From Flammulina velutipes (lineage: Eukaryota > Basidiomycota > Agaricomycetes > Agaricales > Physalacriaceae), in NCBI GenBank assembly GCA_011800155.1, contig CM022368.1, positions 992,001 to 1,056,000 of the forward strand: DNA of 64,000 bases, written 5' to 3'. Position numbers and translations under genes: made by a program. Positions 38,466 to 48,565 of the stretch are shown here, one piece after another. How positions within the stretch are numbered: the first letter of the stretch is position 1; every line of letters begins with the position of its first letter. Under the pieces are notes generated by a model, which worked only from the letters and a program-made list of their open reading frames with translations, ran no database searches and had not been told where the DNA came from.

Positions 38466-38482
38466 TGGAGCCCACCGCGAGG
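38466..38482 (+). other. putative tRNA primer-binding site of element A
   Basis: Begins TGG five bases after the LTR and reads TGGAGCCCACCGCGAGG. That would pair with a tRNA 3' end finishing in GGGCTCCA. The identity of the tRNA was not determined. Confidence 0.55.
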
Positions 38483-39003
38483 GGTGATAAATTTGACTTA
38501 GTCGATTCTTCGTAAAACAAGAGTTAACAAGTTATTTCTACACCCAATCCAAAATAGCCCCAAAAGCCAAGCCAACCGCTAAGTTGTCGGAAACGCCAAC
38601 TAGTCAAAGCTCAGCTTTAGAACAACAAAACAACCGTAGAGCGAACTTGGGTGAAAACTCAGGTGCTCCAGTTGTAAGGAATCTACGCGAAAATCGTCCT
38701 AAACCAGGCGATCTATTCAACGGATATCCAGACGAACGCAGACCGCGTCCGCCAAACAAAAAGCCTAAAAAGCTACCACCCGACTTAGTGTCGGAGCCAG
38801 CCTATCCCCCCGGATTTATATTATCCACAGTCCCGATTTTGAGTCGTCTTCCAAGACTTTTACCAAGTCCAATACCCCGAAGACTTCACACCCCTTCACC
38901 AAACGAACTTAGTCCGTTTGCAGACCGATTTGATCTCGATCAAGTCCACCCGCTATTTGAGAAATTCAGACAGGCTGTACCTTTAGGACAACCTCTATTC
39001 CCA

Positions 39004-40425
39004 ATGGCAGATCAGGAAAACAACAACGCAGGAGGGAACGCGGGCCAAGCTGCTGGACAGCCAAACCTAGCCCCCGTTAACAATTTCGTGAACCAACTTA
39101 GTGCGCAAACACAAGCGGAAATTGCGGGCAAGAAACTACCGGCGCCTGGAAGTAAAGATGCCCCCCGCTTCAGAGACGGGGGAATCAGAGAATACTTCAT
39201 GGGACTGGAATGGATCTACTCAGTAAACCGCGTAACCAACCCTCAAGTTCAGATCGAAATTGCAGGAGTCTATGTAGACTATGACATACGGAGACAGTGG
39301 GTCGCCCTACCCGAATACTCGGCGGGTGACTGGTTAGCATACAAAAAGGCCATCCTTAAGCTATACAATAAGGGTGAGCAGGATCAAGAATATACCATGC
39401 GAGAGGTCGAAGAACTTTTGACGCACTACAAGGCGCGTCCCATAGGCTCAAAGGATAGAATGATGGAGTTCCGCCGAGAAGTCGTGCACAAACTTCAATA
39501 TCTAATCGATATTGGAGATGTCACTCAGAAATCGGTTCTCGATCTAGTCCAGCAGTGCTTTGTGGGACCCGCTTGGGCGGCGATCTACAATGATTTACGG
39601 GCAATCCCTGTCCCTCCAAACAGACTGCTGGGACAGCGGTGGACTCTAGGCGAAGTCATTAAAGTCGCAGAAAAGTACTTAGAGGAAATAGAAACGTTCG
39701 GTGGTGCCCCAATGAGAACAGGGAACACGTACGAACGGGAACTCATTTCCCCGTCAACAACGCGGGTCAAGATCGAAGATATGCATGACCAAGTTGCCAG
39801 CATCAACTCGTTGGCAGATACACTCAAGGCCATCGAGAAGGCTCGACAGGACGAGATGAGAGAGTTAGAGAAAGTCCGACAGGAAGAATCCCGCAGGTTA
39901 ATGGCTATGATGGATAGGATGGGAACTCGACAAATACAAATGCAGAGTTACCCTACTGAACATATGGGGAACTATGTGCAACAAAACACGTCGTACCAAG
40001 CCCCTAGACCTCCAATACAGCCTATGCCAAAAGGAATACTTCCCGTCCCGGCGAACTTTAACCCGTCACGTGCCCGCTCCCTTAGCGGGAAATGTTATTT
40101 CTGCGACGAACATGGGCATTTCCTCACAGAATGCCCTGAGAAGAACAAGTTCGAGAAAGAAGGCTGGATATATAAACCAGGGAACTCCAATTGGTACTTT
40201 ACAGCCGATGGAATTTCGCTAAGCAAGCGCAAAGATGGCATGTCTCCAATGGAACAAGTACTTAAGTACATTAGAGAACATGGTCCCAATCCACCCGCTA
40301 GCGCACAAAACTACGAAGGGCTATTTCAGGAAGACTTCTTTCCTCCGACTGAACAGATAGATCGGACGGTTTTCCTTCAACAGCAGATGATCGACCCCAC
40401 CTACTTGCAGGAGGGTTTCGATTAG
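39004..40425 (+). CDS. gag: element A gag
   Basis: Structural protein that forms the retrotransposon particle. From the ATG at 39004 (MADQENN) it gives 473 residues. The frame is open further upstream, to about 38500, but has no other ATG there. Central block: REYFMGLEWIYSV, YDIRRQWVALPEY and LLGQRWTLGEVIKVAEKYLEE, the capsid-like helical region. A coiled-coil-like charged segment (ARQDEMRELEKVRQEE) precedes a single zinc knuckle CYFCDEHGHFLTEC (C-x2-C-x4-H-x4-C, around residue 364). One of the element's GC-rich hairpins (40073-40089) lies just before the knuckle. The stop at 40423 overlaps the pro frame, which is open from 40353. Confidence 0.85.
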   Translation: MADQENNNAGGNAGQAAGQPNLAPVNNFVNQLSAQTQAEIAGKKLPAPGSKDAPRFRDGGIREYFMGLEWIYSVNRVTNPQVQIEIAGVYVDYDIRRQWVALPEYSAGDWLAYKKAILKLYNKGEQDQEYTMREVEELLTHYKARPIGSKDRMMEFRREVVHKLQYLIDIGDVTQKSVLDLVQQCFVGPAWAAIYNDLRAIPVPPNRLLGQRWTLGEVIKVAEKYLEEIETFGGAPMRTGNTYERELISPSTTRVKIEDMHDQVASINSLADTLKAIEKARQDEMRELEKVRQEESRRLMAMMDRMGTRQIQMQSYPTEHMGNYVQQNTSYQAPRPPIQPMPKGILPVPANFNPSRARSLSGKCYFCDEHGHFLTECPEKNKFEKEGWIYKPGNSNWYFTADGISLSKRKDGMSPMEQVLKYIREHGPNPPASAQNYEGLFQEDFFPPTEQIDRTVFLQQQMIDPTYLQEGFD

Positions 40426-43400
40426 GCTCGAGGACGGACGGGGGTTCCTCTGAGTTACTACTTAAGAGAACTGCCCCTCCTGAGAGCCAGAATACTATTC
40501 GTAGTACTCGAAGCCATACTGCTAAGGAAAGAGAACCAGTTATACCTAATATACCTAATATACCCAAAGAAAACCCGATAAAGCCCGGCCCCACGAAGGG
40601 ACTTAGAGTAGAAGTAGTGTTGCCTAGTCGACCTAAGAAAGTTCAGTTCGTCGCACCTCCTGAAGAGGAAGAGCCAGAACTGAGTGATCTATTGGAAGAA
40701 GTGTTGGAAGGACCGGAGCCCGCTATCGAAGCGGGTCCCGCTAAGAAACGGACAGAGGCCGCTATTCCAGCGGTTTCTGTAGAGGAAGCAGAGAACGCTC
40801 CCCCAAAGGAAGAGAACAGTACTCCAAAGGAGCAAGAAAAGCACAAAAGCTATCAGCGCATTTCGAAGCTCAAGGACCTCCTACTCAGAAACCCTGGTTG
40901 GAGATCCCTTTGGAAGACACTCCTTCCAGAGGAACTTCTTGCCACGAACGAAGCCTGGCAGAAGGATTTGCTAGAGAATCTCAAAGCAAAGAATGTTAAA
41001 GTTAACATTCAACAAATGTCTGAATTAGACTCAGGCAGCGGACCCGCTATGGAAGCGGAGTATCACCAAAGTGAAGACCCACGATATTACTCAGTAAATC
41101 TACAAGATACAACCCAGTTACCACTAGGGTCTGTACACCCTATGCAGTACCTATATCAAGTTACAGGACTCTAATAGCAGGGCAGAGTATTACAATATGG
41201 GTTCACCTTTAGAGGGGTCTCCCATAACTCGATACAGGCTCTCTCCCACCTGCTGGGCTAGGTACTGGATTGGGATAGACCCTGGACTGGTTCACCAGCT
41301 CAATAGGTCACATGATGAATGTGACACCAGGAAAATACAAATCAGGAATATGATGGGGGCAGGGACTGGGGAAATGTGGCACCAGGAAATGCAGATCAGG
41401 GGAATTGATGGGGCTGATGGGGGAGAGGATGGGGAATGCCTGATGGGGGATTGATAGCAGGGTACAATTGTGGGTCCAGCATAAATGCTGGGCTATTGCC
41501 AGGATATAGGGTGGGGATATGGGGGGTATATAAAGGATATAAAATAGAATTCTCTATTAACACAAGGAACAAGGAGGAGCAGGTGGTAGCTGCTGAAACC
41601 AGCAATAAACGATGTGTGGCGCATTTTTGACGAGGAGCACATACCTCAGATCCACTAGGCGTTAGTATGGCTGTATTCTCCTTGAAATTTAGATGTGTGC
41701 AGCATAAAGAACCATGTAAAAAGACGAAGAACTGGCTGAGAAACAAGCCAAACATTATTGAAAATCCCTTAAAAAGCACCAAAAAGGGAGCAGCACTTTT
41801 CCCTCGCATTGGGGTGACCTAGAACTACTTAGAGGTCGTCCAGACACCTTTGGGTCATTGTATATGTCACTCAGTTAGGTCACCAGGTCAACAGAACCCT
41901 TGGATATGATCAAAATGCCAAAAACCCGGACCACACAGCTTTGGGCCACACTATCAACTTGCCATGACCTGGGGACACCTTATATTCGAAGATATATGTA
42001 TATAATGCTCTAATCATGAGTTAGATGAAGTCTGGAGTGTCAAAACTGCGGTCAAAACCTTGGATATACCCCAAATAATGTCCCCCACCAAAGCACATAT
42101 CCCATCAACTTCCCCTGACCTCTGGGTCGTCCCAATGTGTTCTATTATCATTATAGATGATGTATTAGCACCCCAGAGGTGTTCCCAATGTGTCAAAATG
42201 CGAATATAAATGGTACAATAATTTATATCCCCTCCTTCTACACCAAGAACCACCCCAACTATCACACATCTGAGTGGTGGACTATTGATTTTAACACTAT
42301 ACAATGTGTTTTTTAGCTTCCCAGAATATGTCCCAGGTTGAACACCCTTCAATATAGAGCATGGACATTTGAGAATTAGTACAAAGATCATATCCTCACC
42401 ATGTACCAAATGGATGTATCTTCGAGGTCTACCTATGACCTGGGCCCCCAGATATCATCTATATGATGTCAAATGACTATTAGAACAGTCCTAAAGATGT
42501 AAATATGCGAACCAGTGGGTGTACTTGAGGAGGAAGGGTGAATAAGGGTTCACCTAGTATCATGAATGTTCGCATTTTTACACATTGGGAACACCTCTGG
42601 GGTGCTAATACATCATCTATAATGATAATAGAACACATTGGGACGACCCACAGGTCAGGGGAAGTTGATGGGATGTGTGCTTTGGTGGGGGACATTATTT
42701 GGGGTATATCCAAGGTTTTGACCGCAGTTTTGACACTCCAGACTTCATCTAACTCATGATTAGAGCATTATATACATATATCTTCGAATATAAGGTGTCC
42801 CCAGGTCATGGCAAGTTGATAGTGTGGCCCAAAGCTGTGTGGTCCGGGTTTTTGGCATTTTGATCATATCCAAGGGTTCTGTTGACCTGGTGACCTAACT
42901 GAGTGACATATACAATGACCAAAGGTGTCTGGACGACCTCTAAGTAGTTCTAGGTCACCCCAATGCGAGGGAAAAGTGCTGCTCCCTTTTTGGTGCTTTT
43001 TAAGGGATTTTCAATAATGTTTGGCTTGTTTCTCAGCCAGTTCTTCGTCTTTTTACATGGTTCTTTATGCTGCACACATCTAAATTTCAAGGAGAATACA
43101 GCCATACTAACGCCTAGTGGATCTGAGGTATGTGCTCCTCGTCAAAAATGCGCCACACATCGTTTATTGCTGGTTTCAGCAGCTACCACCTGCTCCTCCT
43201 TGTTCCTTGTGTTAATAGAGAATTCTATTTTATATCCTTTATATACCCCCCATATCCCCACCCTATATCCTGGCAATAGCCCAGCATTTATGCTGGACCC
43301 ACAATTGTACCCTGCTATCAATCCCCCATCAGGCATTCCCCATCCTCTCCCCCATCAGCCCCATCAATTCCCCTGATCTGCATTTCCTGGTGCCACATTT

Positions 43401-44195
43401 CCCCAGTCCCTGCCCCCATCATATTCCTGATTTGTATTTTCCTGGTGCCACATCCATCATGTGACCTATTGAGCTGGTGAACCAGTCCAGGGTCTATCCC
43501 AATCCAGTACCTAGCCCAGCAGGTGGGAGAGAGCCTGTATCGAGTTATGGGAGACCCCTCTAAAGGTGAACCCATATTGTAATACTCTGCCCTGCTATTA
43601 GAGTCCTGTAACTTGATATAGGTACTGCATAGGGTGGTCTGTAGTAGTGCACGACTTAGTCGAGCAACTGTTTAATCATACTGGCTACACGGGTCCGTAT
43701 CAGATGCCGCGCACCAATGTTGCGTCCGAAAGTGCTGATCTCAGAACTCTCTGGCCAACGATTGGCGGGGCAGGAAAGAAAGAGAGCCTCCTAGATAGCG
43801 GGTCGCAAATAGTGTCTATGTCACTTAAGGCCGCGTTGGAGTTAGGCGTACCTTTCGATCCATCCTTTTCTATCACTATGGAAAGTGCAGACAAGGGTCA
43901 GACCAAGACAGTGGGGCTGGCAAGGAACTTGGCATTCGACTTCGGAGGAATCGTATATTTCCTTCAAGTACACATCATTAGGGATCCAGCGTATGAAGTA
44001 CTACTGGGAAGACCCTTCGATGTAGTATCTAGTATTAATACATCCGTACTGCGCGATGGAGGAGTAGTTGCTACCATTACTGATCCTAGTAATGGAAAAC
44101 AACTTACCCTCCCGACATACAAGCGGGGGCAAATGCCCCGCTACCAACAACAACCTGGCACCGGACCGGTTTTTCCGGAGCACTCGAGGAATTGA
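40353..44195 (+). pseudogene. pro: element A pro region, interrupted by foldback element
   Basis: Frame -1 relative to gag, open from 40353 to 41135, then resumed in the same frame from 43644 to 44195 once the foldback element and one 7-bp duplication are discounted (2508 bp, a multiple of three). The first part is an acidic, proline-rich linker (PEEEEPELSDLLEEVLEG). The second carries the aspartic-protease signature LLDSGSQIVSMS and the flap/closing strand YEVLLGRPFDVVSS. Protease would cleave the polyprotein. As it stands, the insertion adds stop codons, so this copy cannot make pro or pol by read-through from gag. Three hairpins in this part encode P-A-x-x-A type insertions in the same phase. 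Confidence 0.8.
41136..43636. mobile_element. foldback (long inverted repeat) element
   Basis: 2501 bp, starting CACCCTATGCAG and ending with its complement CTGCATAGGGTG. The flanks are GTCTGTA on both sides (41129-41135 and 43637-43643), a 7-bp target duplication. The two arms, about 41136-42207 and 42566-43636, are near-perfect inverted copies of roughly 1.07 kb with only scattered differences. A unique spacer of about 355 bp lies between. Mirror-image open frames in the arms (for example 41396-41809 and 42963-43376) have no recognisable domain, and no transposase is present, so it is probably a non-autonomous DNA element. The superfamily is not clear from the ends. Confidence 0.88.
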
Positions 44196-47100
44196 TCGAC
44201 GATCAAGGAGAGGTGGCTCTAGTAGTTGGACAAGCAGAGAATGGTGAAATACAGATCGAGCGCACCTTTGTGCCAGAAAAATCCCGTCAGACGTTTGATA
44301 GTCAAGCATTAACTAGCTTGTACTTGTCACAGTCCTCCGATGGTGTTAACAAGGCCGCTAAAGCATTGCGGAATGGGTTCCGTTATGGAACAGCATCGGG
44401 TATGTCCACTTCGGACCACCCGCCAGGAAGTCGGGTCTTGTTACCACAAGTCCGACTAGACTCAGATTGGACTTTAGAGGAGGTCGAACAATATCAGCCA
44501 GTAACGGTGAACTTGTTCGACTCCGTCCCTCGAGGACTTGAGAAAATACTTCAGAATTTGACAGTTAGTATCCCACAGAAGGAACTCACTCTCTCACAGC
44601 AAGAATATTTAGACTCAAGAAAACGGGAATCAACACCCAGACAGGTCTTAGCCACTAAGAAATACAAACCAGTCGCATTGAAAGTCAAACCTCACCTGGG
44701 AACCTTACCCGAAGAGTTCAGAATCATCCGCAATATTGTCGGGGATCCACTCGAAGGCATGTTGGAGTTAAATCCCAACCCGCCAAGCTTCACTCCGACA
44801 GGAAGATACACAGAAGAACGACGTGAACAAGTCCAGAGAGACCATGTCGGGGATTTTCTGTGGCCTCAGGAAAGGGACTTGATCGATGACTTAATGTGTA
44901 AACAGAACCAAGGCTTTGCCTGGGAAGAGACGGAGAAAGGAAGGTTTCGAGAGGACTTCTTTCCACCTGTAGATATGCCAGTAATACCACATGTACCATG
45001 GGTATTGAAGAACATTAAAATCCCACCAGGGATTTTTAATGAAGTCTGCGCTATCATCAAAAATAAGCTAGACTCAGGCGTATATGAGCCTTCGAACTCC
45101 TCATATCGCTCGAGATGGTTTTGCGTGGTCAAGAAGGACGGCAAGAAACTTCGACTAGTACATAGTTTGGAGCCGCTAAATGCTGTCACCATAGCGCATT
45201 CTGGTCTACCACCCGCTACCGAAGAGTTAGCGGAGGCATTCGCAGGAAGAGCCTGTGGAGGAACTTTGGACCTGTATGTAGGATATGATGAGCGCCACTT
45301 GTCAGAAAAATCGAGAGACATGACTACCTTCTCGACGCCCTATGGGGCTTTGCGATTGAAGACATTACCCATGGGTTGGACAAACTCGGTTCCAATATTC
45401 CATGAAGATGTCACGCATATTCTCAAGGATGAAATCCCGACATATACGCGGCCCTATATTGACGACGTTCCTGTAAGAGGACCCGCCACTAGGTATCAGG
45501 ACAAGGAAGGGAACTTCGAAACCATTCCAGAAAACCCAGGAATTCGCCGTTTTGTATGGGAACACATGGTGAATATGAATAGAATCATACAAAGAATGAA
45601 ATACTCGGGTGGAACTTTCTCAGGACACAAGGCAATAATCTGTGCCAATGAAACAGTAGTAGTCGGACACACTTGTTGTTATGAAGGACGGAAACCAGCT
45701 GAAGATAGAGTAAAAGTCATCTCAGACTGGTTGCCGTGTGAATGTCTTAGAGATGTCCGCTCATTTCTCGGGACAGCGGGAGTATTTCGGACTTTTGTCA
45801 AGGATTATTCAAAGAAAGCGTTGGCTATGACTAGACTCACCAGGGATGGAGTACCATTCGTCTGGGGAGAGGAGGAACAAGCGTCAATGGATGCACTCAA
45901 AAGAGCGTTGGAAACAAGCCCCATGTTGAAACTACTGAATTATGACTGGCCAACACCCGTTATCTTGTCGGTCGACACTTCTTACATGGCGGTTGGGTTT
46001 TATCTGTCCCAAGAGGATCCAGAAGACCCTAAGAAACGCTATTTTGCTAAGTTCTTATCTATAACCTTGGACGAGCGGGAAGCCAGGTACTCACAGTCAA
46101 AGCGGGAGTTATTTGGTCTGCACCGTGCGCTAATGGCTTGCAAGTATTATTTACTTGGATGTAGGAAATTGAAGATTGAAGTCGATGCAAAGTACATCAA
46201 AGGAATGTTGTCCAACATAGACTCTCTAACCAATGGGAATCTACAACGCTGGGCAGAAGAAATCTTGATGTTTCACTTCACCCTAGTACACGTACCTGGG
46301 AAAGTACATGGCCCAGACGGACTCAGTAGAAGGGTAGCATCGCCAAACGATGTAATCATTCCAAGTCCACCAGGGGACGAGTACGAAGAGGAGCTATCGA
46401 CCTTCGAATATGAGGAACCCGCTAACTTAGCGGAGGAAGACAAACCTTTACCATTCGAAGACTTCAAAGACAGTATAGACACTAGGACTGGATATCTCTT
46501 CGAAGTTAGCAAACCAGAAGAGAACCAGGAGGACTTAGTAGAAGAAACCCCGACAGAAGTCGAGGAAGAGTACAGAGTCACTCAACTAGCCGCTATGGCA
46601 GTGGAGGACTTAGAAAAATGGGTAGCTATCGACGAGTTCCCGGAACTAGAACGATCAGCTAGGGAGCAGCTATGGGAAACCTTACTACCACACGTAGAAC
46701 CCTACTTGAAGGATGAGAATTATACACCCGCTATCTTAGCGGATCGACAACTTCAAACCCTTAGGGACTTCAGTGACAAGGAATTCTTCATAGCGGGTGA
46801 CAAGCTATACAAAAAGAATGCAGAAGGAAAACACCGGAGAGTCCTCCTGCTGGGCAAGAGACTGCCAGTGGTGCAAGTCATACACGACAAGCATGGGCAC
46901 AAAGGTCAATTTTCCGTCCGCAAACTTGTCGGGAAAAGATTCTGGTGGCCAGGAATGGATACAGACATCAATTGGTTCGTAAAAACGTGTGTACTCTGTC
47001 AGAAGAGACAGAAAATGAAAATACACAAAGAACCAACTATAACCCCAACACCAGGGATCTATGAAACGGCGTTTGTAGACACCTTCAGAATGCCGACTTC

Positions 47101-48052
47101 TGGCAGCACTGGAGCTCGAAAGAAGTACTCAGGATATAATGCAGTCACAGTAGCACGATGTGGATTGACTGGATGGCCAGAGGCCAGAGCGTTAATCAAC
47201 GAGAATGCCGAGACCTTAGGGGATTGGATTTTCGAAGACATATTGTGTAGATGGGGTTGTATAAAGCAGATAGTCACCGATAACGGACCCGCTATCAAGA
47301 AGGCAATGGTCCATATCGAGGCTAAGTATGGTGTTAAAGGGATTCTAATCACTCCCTACAACAAACAGGCCAATGGAAAAGTGGAAAGAGGGCACTGGGA
47401 CATTAGACAATCATTGTTTAAAGTGTGCAAAGGCCATCCAGAGGAATGGCCCGCTTTCTTACATGAAGTACTATGGGCCGAAAGGATAACGGTTAAAAGG
47501 ACTTTAGGTCATTCACCGTTTTACGCAGTAACAGGATGTGAACCAGTGTTACCACTTGATATCGAAGAAGCCACTTGGCTTGTAGATATTCCAGATATGT
47601 TGATTTCACACTCCGACTTGATAGCGTATCGAGCAACTCAGTTGATAAAACACAAAGAAGACGTAAAGAAAATGAAACAGCGTGTAACAGAAGCCAAGAA
47701 AAGAGCAGCAGAAAGATTCATGGATGAACATAAAAATAGAATTCCAAAGTACAAGTTCAAAACAGGCGAACTGGTACTGGTGCGCAATACGCGCATTGAA
47801 GACGAATTAAATTCGAAGTTCAAAGAAAGATTTATGGGTCCATATGCTGTTATTTCTCGAACAACGGCTGGAAACTACGTGCTGTGTGAACTGGATGGCT
47901 CGATATTGAAAGATAAGATAGCCCAGTTTAGAGTGATCCCTTTCTACTCGAGAAAGGACCCAAAACAACTGGGAGATGTATTTTTCAAGAGGCTACATAG
48001 GATCCGCGATAGTGTCGGGCGAGTACTCGACTTGGTAAATAAAACTACGTAG
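44192..48052 (+). CDS. pol: element A pol (reverse transcriptase, RNase H, integrase)
   Basis: 1286 codons counted from 44192; the frame is open from 44084, overlapping the end of pro, so it is probably entered by a -1 frameshift. Order seen: reverse transcriptase (RLVHSLEPLN near residue 319, YIDDVPV catalytic motif near 422); RNase H (ILSVDTSYMAVG near 593, SKRELFGLHRAL, VDAKYIKG); then integrase with HHCC zinc finger (HDKHGHKGQFS, CVLCQKRQ near 900-935) and DDE residues in AFVDTF, VTDNGPA and GKVERGHWD (about 960, 1029, 1063). It ends with a basic tail and no chromodomain. The active-site residues are all present, so pol looks intact even though pro upstream is disrupted. Confidence 0.9.
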   Translation: MIDDQGEVALVVGQAENGEIQIERTFVPEKSRQTFDSQALTSLYLSQSSDGVNKAAKALRNGFRYGTASGMSTSDHPPGSRVLLPQVRLDSDWTLEEVEQYQPVTVNLFDSVPRGLEKILQNLTVSIPQKELTLSQQEYLDSRKRESTPRQVLATKKYKPVALKVKPHLGTLPEEFRIIRNIVGDPLEGMLELNPNPPSFTPTGRYTEERREQVQRDHVGDFLWPQERDLIDDLMCKQNQGFAWEETEKGRFREDFFPPVDMPVIPHVPWVLKNIKIPPGIFNEVCAIIKNKLDSGVYEPSNSSYRSRWFCVVKKDGKKLRLVHSLEPLNAVTIAHSGLPPATEELAEAFAGRACGGTLDLYVGYDERHLSEKSRDMTTFSTPYGALRLKTLPMGWTNSVPIFHEDVTHILKDEIPTYTRPYIDDVPVRGPATRYQDKEGNFETIPENPGIRRFVWEHMVNMNRIIQRMKYSGGTFSGHKAIICANETVVVGHTCCYEGRKPAEDRVKVISDWLPCECLRDVRSFLGTAGVFRTFVKDYSKKALAMTRLTRDGVPFVWGEEEQASMDALKRALETSPMLKLLNYDWPTPVILSVDTSYMAVGFYLSQEDPEDPKKRYFAKFLSITLDEREARYSQSKRELFGLHRALMACKYYLLGCRKLKIEVDAKYIKGMLSNIDSLTNGNLQRWAEEILMFHFTLVHVPGKVHGPDGLSRRVASPNDVIIPSPPGDEYEEELSTFEYEEPANLAEEDKPLPFEDFKDSIDTRTGYLFEVSKPEENQEDLVEETPTEVEEEYRVTQLAAMAVEDLEKWVAIDEFPELERSAREQLWETLLPHVEPYLKDENYTPAILADRQLQTLRDFSDKEFFIAGDKLYKKNAEGKHRRVLLLGKRLPVVQVIHDKHGHKGQFSVRKLVGKRFWWPGMDTDINWFVKTCVLCQKRQKMKIHKEPTITPTPGIYETAFVDTFRMPTSGSTGARKKYSGYNAVTVARCGLTGWPEARALINENAETLGDWIFEDILCRWGCIKQIVTDNGPAIKKAMVHIEAKYGVKGILITPYNKQANGKVERGHWDIRQSLFKVCKGHPEEWPAFLHEVLWAERITVKRTLGHSPFYAVTGCEPVLPLDIEEATWLVDIPDMLISHSDLIAYRATQLIKHKEDVKKMKQRVTEAKKRAAERFMDEHKNRIPKYKFKTGELVLVRNTRIEDELNSKFKERFMGPYAVISRTTAGNYVLCELDGSILKDKIAQFRVIPFYSRKDPKQLGDVFFKRLHRIRDSVGRVLDLVNKTT

Positions 48053-48565
48053 GGAACAGATGGTGCGGACACCATCTAATTTCCTTGGTAGGGGATATAG
48101 AGGCGTTATATGGGCCAAAATTTTAAAATTTTGTTAAGTTTTATCGTCAGCCGCCTATATAGCGGGTAGTCAGAACACCCGCCAACATAGCGGGTGGAAA
48201 TCGGAAATCGGCACGAGTCACGGAGAAGGCACGTGACCAGTCACGTGACAAGACGCGTCCAAAACCAATCAATAGAAGACTGGTTGCCAGGCATAACAGC
48301 GCTAAAAGTCAAGGAAGGGCAAGCCTGTATAAGGCCAGCGAAAAGAAAGAGTGAATCGAGCTCAGGGACTCAACGGGACCGAAACAGGCGGAAGCGAACA
48401 AGGAAGGAACAGGGCATCAATAGCAAACCAAAAAGGGAAGATATTGACTCGCCTCGGATGTTTTGATGGGCGATCCATTAAACACCGGACTGGACCCCGG
48501 TAGTGTGAGAAAGAGGGACTTTAATGTTACCCTCTTTCTTTCCAACCACCACGTTCAAGTTGAAC
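48053..48565. other. post-pol non-coding segment with hairpins and CACGTGAC repeats
   Basis: About 510 bp between pol and the next gene. It contains two GC-rich hairpins (48151-48165 and 48176-48196) and a paired GGCACGTGAC...GTCACGTGAC motif near 48226-48250 resembling E-box sites. It could act as promoter of the accessory gene downstream (inference). Confidence 0.45.
48176..48196. repeat. GC-rich hairpin, best symmetric copy
   Basis: Perfect 7-bp stem CACCCGC/GCGGGTG around a 7-nt loop. Member of the dispersed hairpin family of element A. Confidence 0.8.

Noticed and set aside
41396..41809. 137-codon frame repeated in mirror image at 42963-43376
   Set aside because: Lies in the inverted arms of the foldback element; no domain, and overlapping frames on both strands are equally open.
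48194..48466. 90-codon basic frame after pol
   Set aside because: Starts inside a hairpin, rich in R/K with no motif, and no conservation evidence; treated as non-coding spacer.
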